Shown: in pieces, positions 8,777 to 17,599 of the stretch | Position numbering within the stretch: position 1 is the first letter of the stretch | Layout of the letters: the number at the start of each line of letters is the position of its first letter | Source of the DNA: Laspinema palackyanum D2c | Lineage (GTDB): Bacteria; Cyanobacteriota; Cyanobacteriia; Cyanobacteriales; Laspinemataceae | Length of the DNA: 64,000 nucleotides | NCBI RefSeq assembly: GCF_025370875.1 | Contig: NZ_JAMXFD010000022.1 | Location: forward strand, 1 to 64,000 | Direction: 5' to 3' | The notes under the pieces: model-generated | Database searches by the model: none | What the model saw: the letters and a program-made list of their open reading frames with translations, nothing else | What the model was told of the DNA's origin: nothing | Position numbers and translations under genes: made by a program

Positions 8777-8858
8777 AGTCAGTTCCACCCATTACCCTCA
8801 CGCTGATTCCCACCCTTGAGCTTCCCCAACCGGGAAAGAGACTCAACACCACATTGGG

Positions 8859-10031
8859 ATGAAGCCATCTACCCCCCCAATCATAATTGTCATGCCTGGT
8901 AAACCCGAAAATTTGAAGCCCTCAGTCCGATCCAAGCGAGAATCTTATCCAAAAAAAGACAGTGGACAGGGATCGTCTTATCCGAAAAAAGACAGTGGGC
9001 AGGGATCGTCCTACCCGAAAAAAGATTATGGACAGGGATCGTCTTATCCGAAAAAAGACAGTGGGCAGGGATCGTCCTATCCGAAAAAAGACAGTGGGCA
9101 GGGATCGTCTTATCCGAAAAAAGATTATGGACAGGGTTCCTCCTACCCGAAAAAGGACGGGAAAAGTCGCAAATCCTTTCCCCCGGGTTCTGCCCAACCC
9201 GCCCTTGACCCAGATACAGACCTCAAAGATATGATTTACGGTCGCCATACTGTATTGAGTGCTTTAGAGGGAGAGCGGCAACTGCATCGGGTCTGGATTA
9301 CGGCTCAATTGCGGTATGATCCCCGCTTTCATACGGCGATCGCCACCGCCAAAGCTACGGGAACGGTGATTGATGAAGTGGATTACCGACGCCTGGATCT
9401 GCTGACTCACGGGGAAAATCACCAAGGGGTTGCCGCACAGGTTTCTCCCTATACCTATTGGGAACTCCCGGATCTAATTGCCAATGCCTTAAAGGTATCC
9501 GATCGTCCAGTCCTCCTTATGGGTGATGGGATTAACGACCCTCACAATTTAGGGGCAATGATTCGCACCGCTGAGGCGATCGGCGCTCAGGGGATGGTGA
9601 TCCCCCAAAGACGAGCGGTTGGGATCACATCAACGGTGATGAAAGTCGCCGCCGGTGCCTTAGAATTTTTTCCGGTTGCCCGGGTGATCAATCTCAGTCG
9701 AGCCTTGGAAGAGTTAAAGGAAGCCGGGTTTTGGATCTATGGCACTGCCGCCAACGCGCCTTCGGCTGTGAGCAGCATCGAATTTAGCCGACCCACGGTT
9801 TTGGTCGTGGGATCCGAAGGGGAAGGTTTGAATTTGTTGACACAACGTCACTGTGATGAGTTAATTTCTATCCCCCTCCAAGGAAAGATCCCCAGCCTGA
9901 ATGTCTCAGTAGCAACGGGCATGGCGCTTTACGAGATTTTTCGTCAGCGATGGACCCAGCGTCCGAATATGGGAAATGTGAAGAAAAATACTGTTGAAAA
10001 AATAAATCCAAGGGAGTATAAAGAAATGTAA
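8859..10031 (+). CDS. rlmB: 23S rRNA Gm2251-type 2'-O-methyltransferase
   Basis: SPOUT-class TrmH/RlmB-family RNA ribose methyltransferase, 390 residues. The C-terminal part has a substrate-binding domain (from [12 protein letters not shown], about 125) and the knot motifs [30 protein letters not shown] and [16 protein letters not shown]. The N-terminal 100 residues are unusual: six full copies and one partial copy of an 11-residue Lys/Gly/Ser/Tyr-rich repeat (SYPKKDxGQGS), likely disordered and RNA-binding. The family is normally about 250-300 residues, so this extension is extra. It follows mrnC. The start could also be ATG 8892. Confidence 0.9.
   Translation: MKPSTPPIIIVMPGKPENLKPSVRSKRESYPKKDSGQGSSYPKKDSGQGSSYPKKDYGQGSSYPKKDSGQGSSYPKKDSGQGSSYPKKDYGQGSSYPKKDGKSRKSFPPGSAQPALDPDTDLKDMIYGRHTVLSALEGERQLHRVWITAQLRYDPRFHTAIATAKATGTVIDEVDYRRLDLLTHGENHQGVAAQVSPYTYWELPDLIANALKVSDRPVLLMGDGINDPHNLGAMIRTAEAIGAQGMVIPQRRAVGITSTVMKVAAGALEFFPVARVINLSRALEELKEAGFWIYGTAANAPSAVSSIEFSRPTVLVVGSEGEGLNLLTQRHCDELISIPLQGKIPSLNVSVATGMALYEIFRQRWTQRPNMGNVKKNTVEKINPREYKEM
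8943..9158 (+). repeat. 33-bp tandem coding repeat in rlmB
   Basis: Six full and one partial copies of a 33-bp unit lie in frame within rlmB and encode [11 protein letters not shown] or [11 protein letters not shown]. Copies differ by silent changes and by the Ser/Tyr switch. The unit length is a multiple of three, so copy-number change would preserve the frame. Confidence 0.95.
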
Positions 10032-10101
10032 ATTAACCCGTCTGCTCGAACCAAGACTTAATAGCACCTCGTCGTCATACAACGGTAAATAGGGGAATGA
10101 T

Positions 10102-10386
10102 ATGAAGGAATTGAAAGAAATCTTGATTAGCTTGCTGAACCTTTTAGGCTGGGCCTGGTGGGTAGAGATTGCCACAGACAATCCTCGGTGTACTTACTAC
10201 TTTGGACCATTCCTGAGTAAAACGGAAGCCGAAACCGCTAAAAACGGATATATAGAAGACCTCGAACAAGAAAGCGCTCAGGGCATTTCCTTTGCGGTCA
10301 AACGCTGCAAACCCAGCGATCTCACGGTTTATGAGGAGCCGGGGGAGATGAATAGTCGGGGAAAATCCCCGGCATATAGCGGTTAG
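10102..10386 (+). CDS. DUF1816-type small protein
   Basis: A 94-residue cyanobacterial protein of the DUF1816 type. The core is WWVEIATDNPRCTYYFGPFLSKTEAETAK (key residues W, Y, F, GPF), followed by GYIEDLEQE and AVKRCKPSDLTVYEE. Function is unknown; members occur only in cyanobacteria. A Shine-Dalgarno-like AGGGGA lies just upstream of ATG 10102. It follows rlmB by 70 bases and converges with the hydrolase gene on the other strand. Confidence 0.75.
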   Translation: MKELKEILISLLNLLGWAWWVEIATDNPRCTYYFGPFLSKTEAETAKNGYIEDLEQESAQGISFAVKRCKPSDLTVYEEPGEMNSRGKSPAYSG

Positions 10387-10408
10387 TTTGAATTGGGAGG
10401 CTGCCTGA

Positions 10409-11278
10409 TTATTGGGAAGAAAGCTCGGATGGTGCAACGACTTGGGGATGGCGATCAATCCAGCGATCCATATCCCCGAGGACTTGCGCCGGTATTTCCC
10501 AAGGAAACAGGTGAGCGGTATTGGGGTAGCAGATGAATTCAGATTTTTTTAGGTGATCAGCGGTTTCCCGACTCGAATCTGCGGTAATGTGGCGGTCGGC
10601 TTCCCCCGCCATGACTAAGGAGGAACAAGTGATTTGTTCTAGGTCAGAGAGTCGGTTGTAGCCCCCTGTGAGGGCGGCGTTGAGCGCATTACGAGCCGGA
10701 CGGCTGGTTTGAAGATAGGCAGACATCCCCCGAGAAGCGAGGTATTGGTAAGCGACGGGAGTATGTTGCTGAATTAGGTAACGAAAGAGCGATCGCCGGC
10801 CCAAGGTTTCGATATTCCATTGCCAACTCGGAACGACTCGATTAATAATCCCGGAGACTCCGGTAAAGGCTAAATCTTGCCAACTAATCGGGGGATGGGA
10901 ACTCCGGGGACGGGCAGCAGAAGCGACTAACATCAATCCCGTGACGCGATCGGGGTGTCGCAACGCCAGTTCCATTGCCAAAATCCCTCCCAGAGACCAA
11001 CCTAAGAGTAAAAAGCGATCGACCCCGAGGCGATCGAGCAATGCTTCTATATCCTGAAGATGGTCCGTCATTTGAAAGCGCCCTCGGGTGCGGCTTTTCC
11101 CGTACCCTCGCAAATCTGGGGCAATGGTTTGGAATCTTTGGCTCAAATGGTCCGTAAACACAGACATGGAAGCCCCGTGACCCGGATGGCCATGCAAACA
11201 GAGAATCGGAAAGCCGGATCCCCGGACAAGCGCACTTAAGTGATGCGGCGAATAAGTTAGAGGTGGAGTGGACACCAT
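10409..11278 (-). CDS. Alpha/beta-fold hydrolase
   Basis: A 289-residue alpha/beta hydrolase. HGHPGHGASM forms the oxyanion region (about 29-38), the nucleophile elbow is LGWSLGGILA, the acid is probably the Asp in AGEADRHI, and the catalytic His lies in NTAHLFPWE near residue 258. No signal peptide is seen, so it should be cytoplasmic. The substrate is not predictable. It is transcribed alone, 104 bases downstream of the serine hydrolase start region on the same strand. Confidence 0.85.
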   Translation of the reverse strand: MVSTPPLTYSPHHLSALVRGSGFPILCLHGHPGHGASMSVFTDHLSQRFQTIAPDLRGYGKSRTRGRFQMTDHLQDIEALLDRLGVDRFLLLGWSLGGILAMELALRHPDRVTGLMLVASAARPRSSHPPISWQDLAFTGVSGIINRVVPSWQWNIETLGRRSLFRYLIQQHTPVAYQYLASRGMSAYLQTSRPARNALNAALTGGYNRLSDLEQITCSSLVMAGEADRHITADSSRETADHLKKSEFICYPNTAHLFPWEIPAQVLGDMDRWIDRHPQVVAPSELSSQ

Positions 11279-11382
11279 GTCGAATTGCTCAGGTCAGAGG
11301 TTTTCCTTTTCATAGTATCGGGATCGACTCCCTAGCGGCTACTGATCCCCCATCTGGTATTGCTCGCTACAACCCCTTGCCT

Positions 11383-12726
11383 TTAGAGTTGACCACTGCG
11401 GAAGAGATATTCTGAGATTTCCGAAATAAACTGACGAATACTCGGTTCGCTATAGGCACCATCGTCAATCACGGTAATAATGTAAGTCTCGCCGAAGAGA
11501 TTCATCGCTACCGTGGTGCCGAGGACGCGAGAGGTTTGCCCGGTTTTTTCCCCTAACCAGTGACCGAATCCTCCTTCTAACCCAGCGAACCCGAGTTCAT
11601 GGTCATATTGCCGTTCCAGGGAACGAATTAGAATTTCATCGCCGAGATGTTCTCGGTTATAGATTTGAATCATCATCTCAGTCAGATCATCGCTGGTGGT
11701 GGTGTTCCTGCCGATCGCCACATTCTGAGGATAAATGCGATCGCCGACAAATTTAGAATAAACCCGCGTTTGTTTAAAACCCCGTTCTTCTAACACTTGA
11801 TTAATGTAATCCCACCCCAAATAATCAATAATTTGATTGGGGCCGATATTGCTACTGTGACCGATCGTGGCATCTAAAATCGTTTGAATGGGATATTTTT
11901 CACCCACCCGCAGGTCCGAGGCATCCTCGGTATAGTTACCCCGATCGACATGAATCGGGGTATCAAACCGGAGTTTTTCCGAGGTGACTTTGTTCATTAA
12001 CGCCACGGCGATCGGGACTTTCATCAAACTGGCGGCATCTCGCGCCGGTTCATTTCCGCGCAACCGACGGCAGATATGAGTCGTGAGGTGACAGATGGTA
12101 ATTTTGACTTGGTTCGAGAGGCCACTGCGTTGAGCAATGGGAATTAAAAATTCCGATTGTGCCACTTCCAGACGGTACGAAACCGCCTCTAAATTGGCTT
12201 GATATTCAGGGATTTTTGCCTTGGCGCGATCGCCATAGTCGGAATCAGCGGGAATTTGATGCAAATTATCCAACGCTTGTTCCCAAAGGGATTTGAGCGT
12301 TTGTAAGGTCTCAACGGAGGAATTCCCCGCCTGACCCAACTCTGATGCTTGTACACCATATTTGAGTGCCTCTTCCCAGTAGGGTTTGCCATTGAGTTGT
12401 TTCGCCAGATTTCGTTCTACCGTTTCCATGCGCGCCAACAGGGTATCGTATCGTTGCAACAACGGCGCGAACTCAGAAGGGTAGGACCATTGATCCGTAG
12501 AGACAGGCGTTGAGTCAGCACAGTTCGGATCAGAAAGCGAGGGATTGTCTTGTGGAGTGGGGCGATCGCCACCGATGCTAGTCCCGGAGTTCGTCTCCAT
12601 TGCAGTGGGAGAACAAGTCAGCGGGGGGGCTTTCGCTTGGGGTTGCGGCATCCACCACATCCCCGCCGCCAGTAGACTCAGAGAACTTGTCAGTGCGATC
12701 GCAATCCGTTTTTTACCTCTGTGCAT
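11383..12726 (-). CDS. Class A beta-lactamase-like serine hydrolase
   Basis: A 447-residue exported protein. Residues 4-25 form a hydrophobic signal or anchor segment, followed by a Pro/Ser/Thr-rich linker and a helical region (about 85-190). The C-terminal half is a penicilloyl-serine-transferase fold with SxxK as SLMK (about 233-236), an SN-type motif in GHSSNIGPNQ, and the KTG triad in GEKTGQTS. Such cyanobacterial proteins are usually annotated as serine hydrolases. Real beta-lactamase activity or peptidoglycan action cannot be told apart from sequence. GTG 12735 is an alternative start to ATG 12726. Confidence 0.8.
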   Translation of the reverse strand: MHRGKKRIAIALTSSLSLLAAGMWWMPQPQAKAPPLTCSPTAMETNSGTSIGGDRPTPQDNPSLSDPNCADSTPVSTDQWSYPSEFAPLLQRYDTLLARMETVERNLAKQLNGKPYWEEALKYGVQASELGQAGNSSVETLQTLKSLWEQALDNLHQIPADSDYGDRAKAKIPEYQANLEAVSYRLEVAQSEFLIPIAQRSGLSNQVKITICHLTTHICRRLRGNEPARDAASLMKVPIAVALMNKVTSEKLRFDTPIHVDRGNYTEDASDLRVGEKYPIQTILDATIGHSSNIGPNQIIDYLGWDYINQVLEERGFKQTRVYSKFVGDRIYPQNVAIGRNTTTSDDLTEMMIQIYNREHLGDEILIRSLERQYDHELGFAGLEGGFGHWLGEKTGQTSRVLGTTVAMNLFGETYIITVIDDGAYSEPSIRQFISEISEYLFRSGQL

Positions 12727-12930
12727 ATTGCACACCCTACCTCACCGAATAAAAACCATCGACGTTGGTTATTTTACTGAATCCTGCACCAAAAAACCGA
12801 AAACAATTCATAGACAAGAGTTTTACGGAATCCACCCCACATCACTTGTAGCAGAATAGATCCCATCAGTTCTCGGTTAAACCGCTCCACTCCAACAAAT
12901 TACCGAAAATTCCCGAGAAACTCTCAACCC

Positions 12931-13904
12931 TTGCTCCCCCTGGGACTGAGTAATCATCTGAGTGGCGCTCAAGTCCGCGTCGGAGTGACTTGCGCCTTAT
13001 GCCATGCCACGATCGATGGAAAAACCGGGGCCATTTTAGAGGGGGCCACCAATAAGGATCTTGATGCTGGTTTATTGCTGGCAATGGCGAGTAACACTGC
13101 CGCACTCTATCGGCAGACGGGGGTCAATCCATTGGAACTACCCAAAGGCAGCCATACCTATACCAATAGCCCAGGGGAACTGACCAAATTGCCGGACTCC
13201 GAAACCTTATGAATCGTTGACGGATTCATAAGCAGTGCAACGGGGGGCGGTAATTTTTAATCAAGCCGGTTGTGTGGATTGTCATAGTGGTCGCTACTTT
13301 ACCAATCATGAGGTAATTCCGCAACGGGTAGTGGGGACCCAGCCCGAACGGCCCCAGGCATCCTTGGGACTAAAGAAACTGTTCCAAGACCCGACGACTT
13401 ATCCCCCGAGCGTCCAGGTCCCGCTTCCGGAGAATCCCCCGGTGATTCCGGTGCCAACGGATATTACACCGCAACGGTCGATTGATCTGACGTTTGGGAT
13501 TACCGAGCCTAAGGGTGGATACAAAGTGCAGCACTTGATTGGGTTATACCTGACGGCTCCTTATCTTCATGATGGCGGTGTAGCAGCGGCAGCCGATGGG
13601 TTAAGCCCTGATGCAGAGGGCAAGTTCCCGGTAAGCCAATCCCGATCGCATTGGCTTACCGGGAACCCTGTTACAAGGGATAAATCCGGATCCGGAAGCA
13701 AGTTTAAGAATGCGGGTCGATCGCCGCTTGCGTGAAGCCATGATTGCCGCCAACCGGGCGAACCCCAGTCTACAACGGGCTAATATTGACGGCAGGGGAC
13801 ATGATTACTGGGTGGATGAAGAGGCTGGATTTACACCGGGAGATCAGACGGATTTGATTCAGTTTCTCTTATCCATTGATTTCGCAATTGCCCTAATCTG
13901 GTGA
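12931..13904 (+). pseudogene. Broken di-heme cytochrome c-type gene
   Basis: Three consecutive segments in three frames give one continuous cytochrome c/peroxidase-like protein. 12931-13209 carries the heme motif CALCH. 13232-13640 carries CVDCH and PYLHDGGV. About 13650-13904 gives IGLPGTLLQGINPDPEASL and ends LSIDFAIALIW. The N-terminus is missing and no start is credible. Both frame changes fall exactly at perfect hairpins (13207-13231 and 13624-13666). Two CxxCH motifs indicate an exported electron-transfer protein in the ancestor. I regard it as non-functional. Confidence 0.8.
13624..13666. repeat. Perfect 17-bp hairpin in cytochrome pseudogene
   Basis: The arm at 13624-13640 is the exact reverse complement of 13650-13666, with a 9-base loop containing CGATCGC. 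The right arm still encodes the expected protein (IGLPGT), so the left arm looks like an inverted copy of it that replaced coding sequence. Confidence 0.85.
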
Positions 13905-14018
13905 TAATCAGGTTACTGGGAAGGATAAAAGTTCAATTTAGTGAGTTAGAGTTATTAAGGGAGGAGAGGTTGATGGAAGAATTGATGCGGGGGTTATTGG
14001 GCGATCGCATTACGCTAA

Positions 14019-15346
14019 GGGATTTCCAGAAAATAAATTCTGCAACGCCGTGATAAAATAAGCATTAACCCCGTGCGCAAGGAGAACGCAGATGGAATTA
14101 ACAGATTCGGTGAAAAATTTATTAATTGAGACAGCAAAGCAATTGAAAGGAGCCGCGAAACGTCGTTTCATGGCTCAGACGGTTAAAGACTTAGGCTTTG
14201 GGGGTCAGAGTCGAGCTAACAAAGAACTGGGATGGGATAGGGATACAGTAAGGAAAGGAGTGCGGGAACTAGAGACCGGCATAACTTGTGTAGATAATTA
14301 TAAAGGCCGAGGTCGCAAAAAAGCTGAAAAACATTTGCCGCATCTCTTAGTAGATATTCAATCGATAGTAGATAGTCAGAGTCAAACAGATCCTACATTT
14401 AAAAGTAACCGCTTATATACCCGCTTAAGCGCAGAATTCGTAAGAAAACAGCTAATTATCCAAAAAAACTATACGGAAGAAGAGTTGCCCACGACAGAAA
14501 CCATTCGACGGAAACTTAACCACTTAGGTTATTACCCGCAAAAAGTGAAAAAAAGTCAACCTCAAAAAAAAATTCCCGAAACCGATGAAATTTTTGCGCA
14601 GATGGAAGCGATTAATAAAGAAGCTTTACTCTCTCCTACCACGTTAGAAATCTCAATGGACGGCAAAGCTGCCGTTAACATTGGGCCTTTTTCCCGAAAA
14701 GGAAAAACTCGCGTCCCAACGTTCGCTTGCGATCATGATTTTAATTCAAACAGTAAAGTCATACCTTATGGGATTTTTTTACCTCAGTCAGATGACTTAT
14801 TTTTATATTTTATAGAATCGAAAGTAACTAGAGAAAAGCATAGTTGATATTTTAGAAGAGTGGTGGCAAGAGTTTGGCTCCAGGTTTGGGGAGTGTAAAA
14901 CTCTGCTAATCAAACAAGATAATGGGCCAGAGAATCATTCACGAAGAACTCAATTTATGAACCGCATTGTCGAGTTTGGTGAAACTTATAAAATCAACGT
15001 GCGTCTGGCATACTATCCGCCATATCACAGTAAATATAATCCGATTGAGCGGACTTGGGCTGTGTTAGAAAATCATTGGAATGGCACCATTCTTGAGGAT
15101 ATCAAAACCGCTTTACAGGGGGCAAAAACCATGACTTGGAAAGGCAATAATCCCGTGGTAAAGCTTGTGAATAAGACCTATCAAACAGGAGTCAAGCTAA
15201 CTTGTAAAGCAATGGAAAAGCTGGAAACCAAGCTCACTCGTTTGATAAACATAGAGCCAGACAATCAGTACAACTTGGGAAAATGGTTTGTAGACATCTT
15301 CTATAATGCCCCGTGAAGTTTGCAGATTTTATTTTGTGGAAATCCC
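14019..15346 (+). mobile_element. ISAzo13-like insertion sequence
   Basis: A 1,328-bp element bounded by terminal inverted repeats of about 26 bp that begin GGGATTTCCA at 14019 and, reading inward from 15346 on the other strand, GGGATTTCCA again; two or three mismatches occur in the rest. TAA at 14016-14018 and 15347-15349 is a candidate 3-bp target duplication. One transposase frame of the ISAzo13 type fills it, now frameshifted. The flanks (13905-14015 and 15350-15480) hold only short coding-like remnants. Confidence 0.8.
14092..15316 (+). pseudogene. ISAzo13-type transposase, frameshifted
   Basis: The first part (14092 to about 14835, residues 1-248) has an N-terminal helical region with RANKELGWDRDTV and the DDE start ISMDGKAAVNIGPFSRKGKTR (key residues D, K). 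After a one-base shift near 14835 the frame continues with IVDILEEWW, the second acidic motif IKQDNGPENHSRRT and HSKYNPIERTW, the final Glu. All DDE residues survive, so the gene is one indel away from intact. The start is preceded by AAGGAG. Programmed frameshifting is possible but no slippery run is obvious at the junction. Confidence 0.85.
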
Positions 15347-15480
15347 TAACCTGGCTGATTTTTATCATTGGGTTTTGTGGCGTGACTTACAGTATCTTGG
15401 ATCGCGATTCTGATAGGCGATCGCCCGATTAACATCCCAGGAGCAGGGAGCAAGAGGCTCCCTACTCCTCATCCAGAAAC

Positions 15481-16017
15481 TTACTCAGTTTCCGGTAAGG
15501 GCGGGCGGAGGGATAGATACACCAAAGGACCCAGTAAGGGAACGATCGCCACCGCCCAGAAAACCCGAGAATCGTGCCCACCCCGACGGGCCATATCATC
15601 GCCCAGTAGGATTGGCAAAACTAACTACAGTAAGGCAAAATCCCAACTCATTAAATATAAAAATCGACGGGTTTGCCACTGCTTAATAAATTCGTCAAAA
15701 TTGCCGAAATATAGGGCATAGATGATTAAGCCAATGGTCCTAAGAAGCAGGGCCACTCCTGTTAAGCGAGCATCAAAAAGTTTTATGAACCCATCTTTTT
15801 TACCGGAAAAGTAAGGGCGGCTTTCCCGCAACAGGAGATAGGGCATCATCCCCATGACTCCAGACCCATTGGATGCTAAAAAAGAGGGCCAAGCGGGTAT
15901 CGGTTGCATTCGCTCATCAATAAACATCAACCCGGCATAAATTAACGGCCAAACTCCCATAAAACTAAACAGGTTAAACCCATAAGCATTCACATCATTC
16001 AGTTGCAGTTTGACCAT
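15481..16017 (-). pseudogene. Membrane protein gene with in-frame TAG
   Basis: A 178-codon frame is open from ATG 16017 to TAA 15481 except for a single TAG at 15625-15627 (codon 131). Both sides read as one protein of a cyanobacterial/plastid-type membrane family. Before the stop: GVWPLIYAGLMFIDERM, GVMGMMPYLLLRE and WQTRRFLYLMSWDF. After it: LPILLGDDMARRGGHDS and FWAVAIVPLLGPLVYLSL. About five membrane segments are expected. It is either a very young pseudogene or a case of amber readthrough; I favour the former because its neighbourhood is decaying. Confidence 0.75.
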
Positions 16018-17599
16018 TTTTCAATCAGGGTTAAGTTGCCCGTTTGCTCTAAGGGTTCGAGTTGTAAAATATAGCCAACAAACAATGACCAAATTATTAA
16101 CAAAAAATTTTTAAACCCATAACCAAAAAGAACCTTTGAGGGAATGGTTTCTGGATATTATAAGAGACAATTTGCGAGAGTTCCTCTGTCTAAAGTGAAG
16201 GTTTCCCAGGAAAAGAAACACAGGAACTGACCCAGGGATGGTGCATTCCGGGCAGATTTTGGTGTTGAGCAGCGTTTTGGGTGGGTGGCCCTGATTAACT
16301 CTGAACGGTGGCATGGGGTTTGTAAAGGGAACGGATGCCTTCTTGACAATCTGAGGATGATGTCACTACAAATTCTGATTTATTTAAGTATATTTACTCA
16401 GCATCAGCCAAATTGCTGATTTCTGTTAAGCTATTTGGCTGATGTAGAAATAAAAGGACCGCGTAGACAATGAATGGTTGGGTGATTTCACTTATTCGAG
16501 ATTGAGGTTACAAAAGTTCAGGGGATGATCGGTTGAGTGAGTCATCGGAGGGCTGGTGAAAAAACCGAAAAAAAAGAGGGTCAATATGGGAAGCATCTGC
16601 GAAAGGATTCACTTAACAGAAAGGGAATCAGGAAACAAAAACATCTATCCCTCGGTGGATATTACAAACGAAAAATCTCAAAACAAAGCTCATCGCTGGT
16701 CCCTTTTGAGCGGGAATAAAATGGATGGGGTGATTGACAAGAATGAGTCTTACCCAATCCCTGTTAGCAATCGAAGGGGAACTAGACCCCCAAGCTTTTT
16801 GACGATGGAGAGCGGCTGGTATCGATGCCGCAGTCTCTAATTGAATTGGATATAAATTCTGCGGAAAGATGCGGGTTTTCCTATTTTATGGTATTGGAAG
16901 AAAAATCTTCGGGTGAAGCCCCACAGTTTCTGATGAGCTACTTTAGGTACCCTAGGGAGCAGAAAAGCACCTGGTTTAAGCCAAAGCAATCCTCCTCCCA
17001 AAATTGGAGGTTAATATCCCTGATTGCTTTTGCCCATGATGGGTTAAACCCCATATCTAAAAATGACCAACTTGGCATATAGTCATGAAAGTTAGTAAAT
17101 TTTTATGAAAACTTGGTAACAGGCTGTACTATAACAAGTTACAAGGTTTATTCCCGATTTCAGCGAAGTTAAATCTCGGATATGAAGCAATTTTTTAAGT
17201 GCAAAAATTGCAACTGTTTTATAGACTAATGAAATCAGAAGACTTTCGTATCAGCTAATGCTAACACTCAACTTTGCACATTTCCGCTTGAATGTGGCAC
17301 CATTTTTGTTGCCTATCCAGCTCTATTTTGCGCCAGGACTACCTGCGCCGGATATTCACGCGATGTCAGTCCCAGTGACCAGACCCTATGAGGAGCGTCC
17401 CACCACCGAGGCGAATTCCGATTGTAAGGAGAACGATCAGAAAGAATGCGATCATCATCGGGGCAGTCGGGAGGAGCGTTCGGAACGCTAGTTTTTTAAG
17501 GTTGACGGCTAACCCTGTTGTGGGGAACTGAACGCGATCGCTTCATGAGGCGGCGGGTCACAAACTGTGGCCCGCCAGTCTACCTCAGACAAGTGAGAC
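16018..17599. other. Gene-poor region
   Basis: About 1.6 kb in which I recognise no gene. Short frames on both strands lack family features and ribosome binding sites. A possible truncated N-terminus (MSLTQSLLAIEGELDPQAF, from about 16743) and a 30-codon minus-strand frame with a membrane-like segment at 17366-17458 are noted but not called. A 12-bp perfect inverted repeat lies at 16402-16444. The part 17060-17270 is strongly AT-rich. Confidence 0.5.
16402..16444. repeat. 12-bp inverted repeat
   Basis: CATCAGCCAAAT (16402-16413) and ATTTGGCTGATG (16433-16444) are exact reverse complements around a 19-base loop. No T-tract follows, and no gene adjoins. Confidence 0.6.

Noticed and set aside
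16537-17082. Three short frames in the gene-poor region
   Set aside because: Overlapping frames of similar quality on one strand, none with family features or a ribosome binding site.
17366-17458. 30-codon membrane-like peptide on the minus strand
   Set aside because: The hydrophobic stretch is suggestive of a small photosystem-type subunit, but it matches none I know, and the ribosome binding site is unconvincing.
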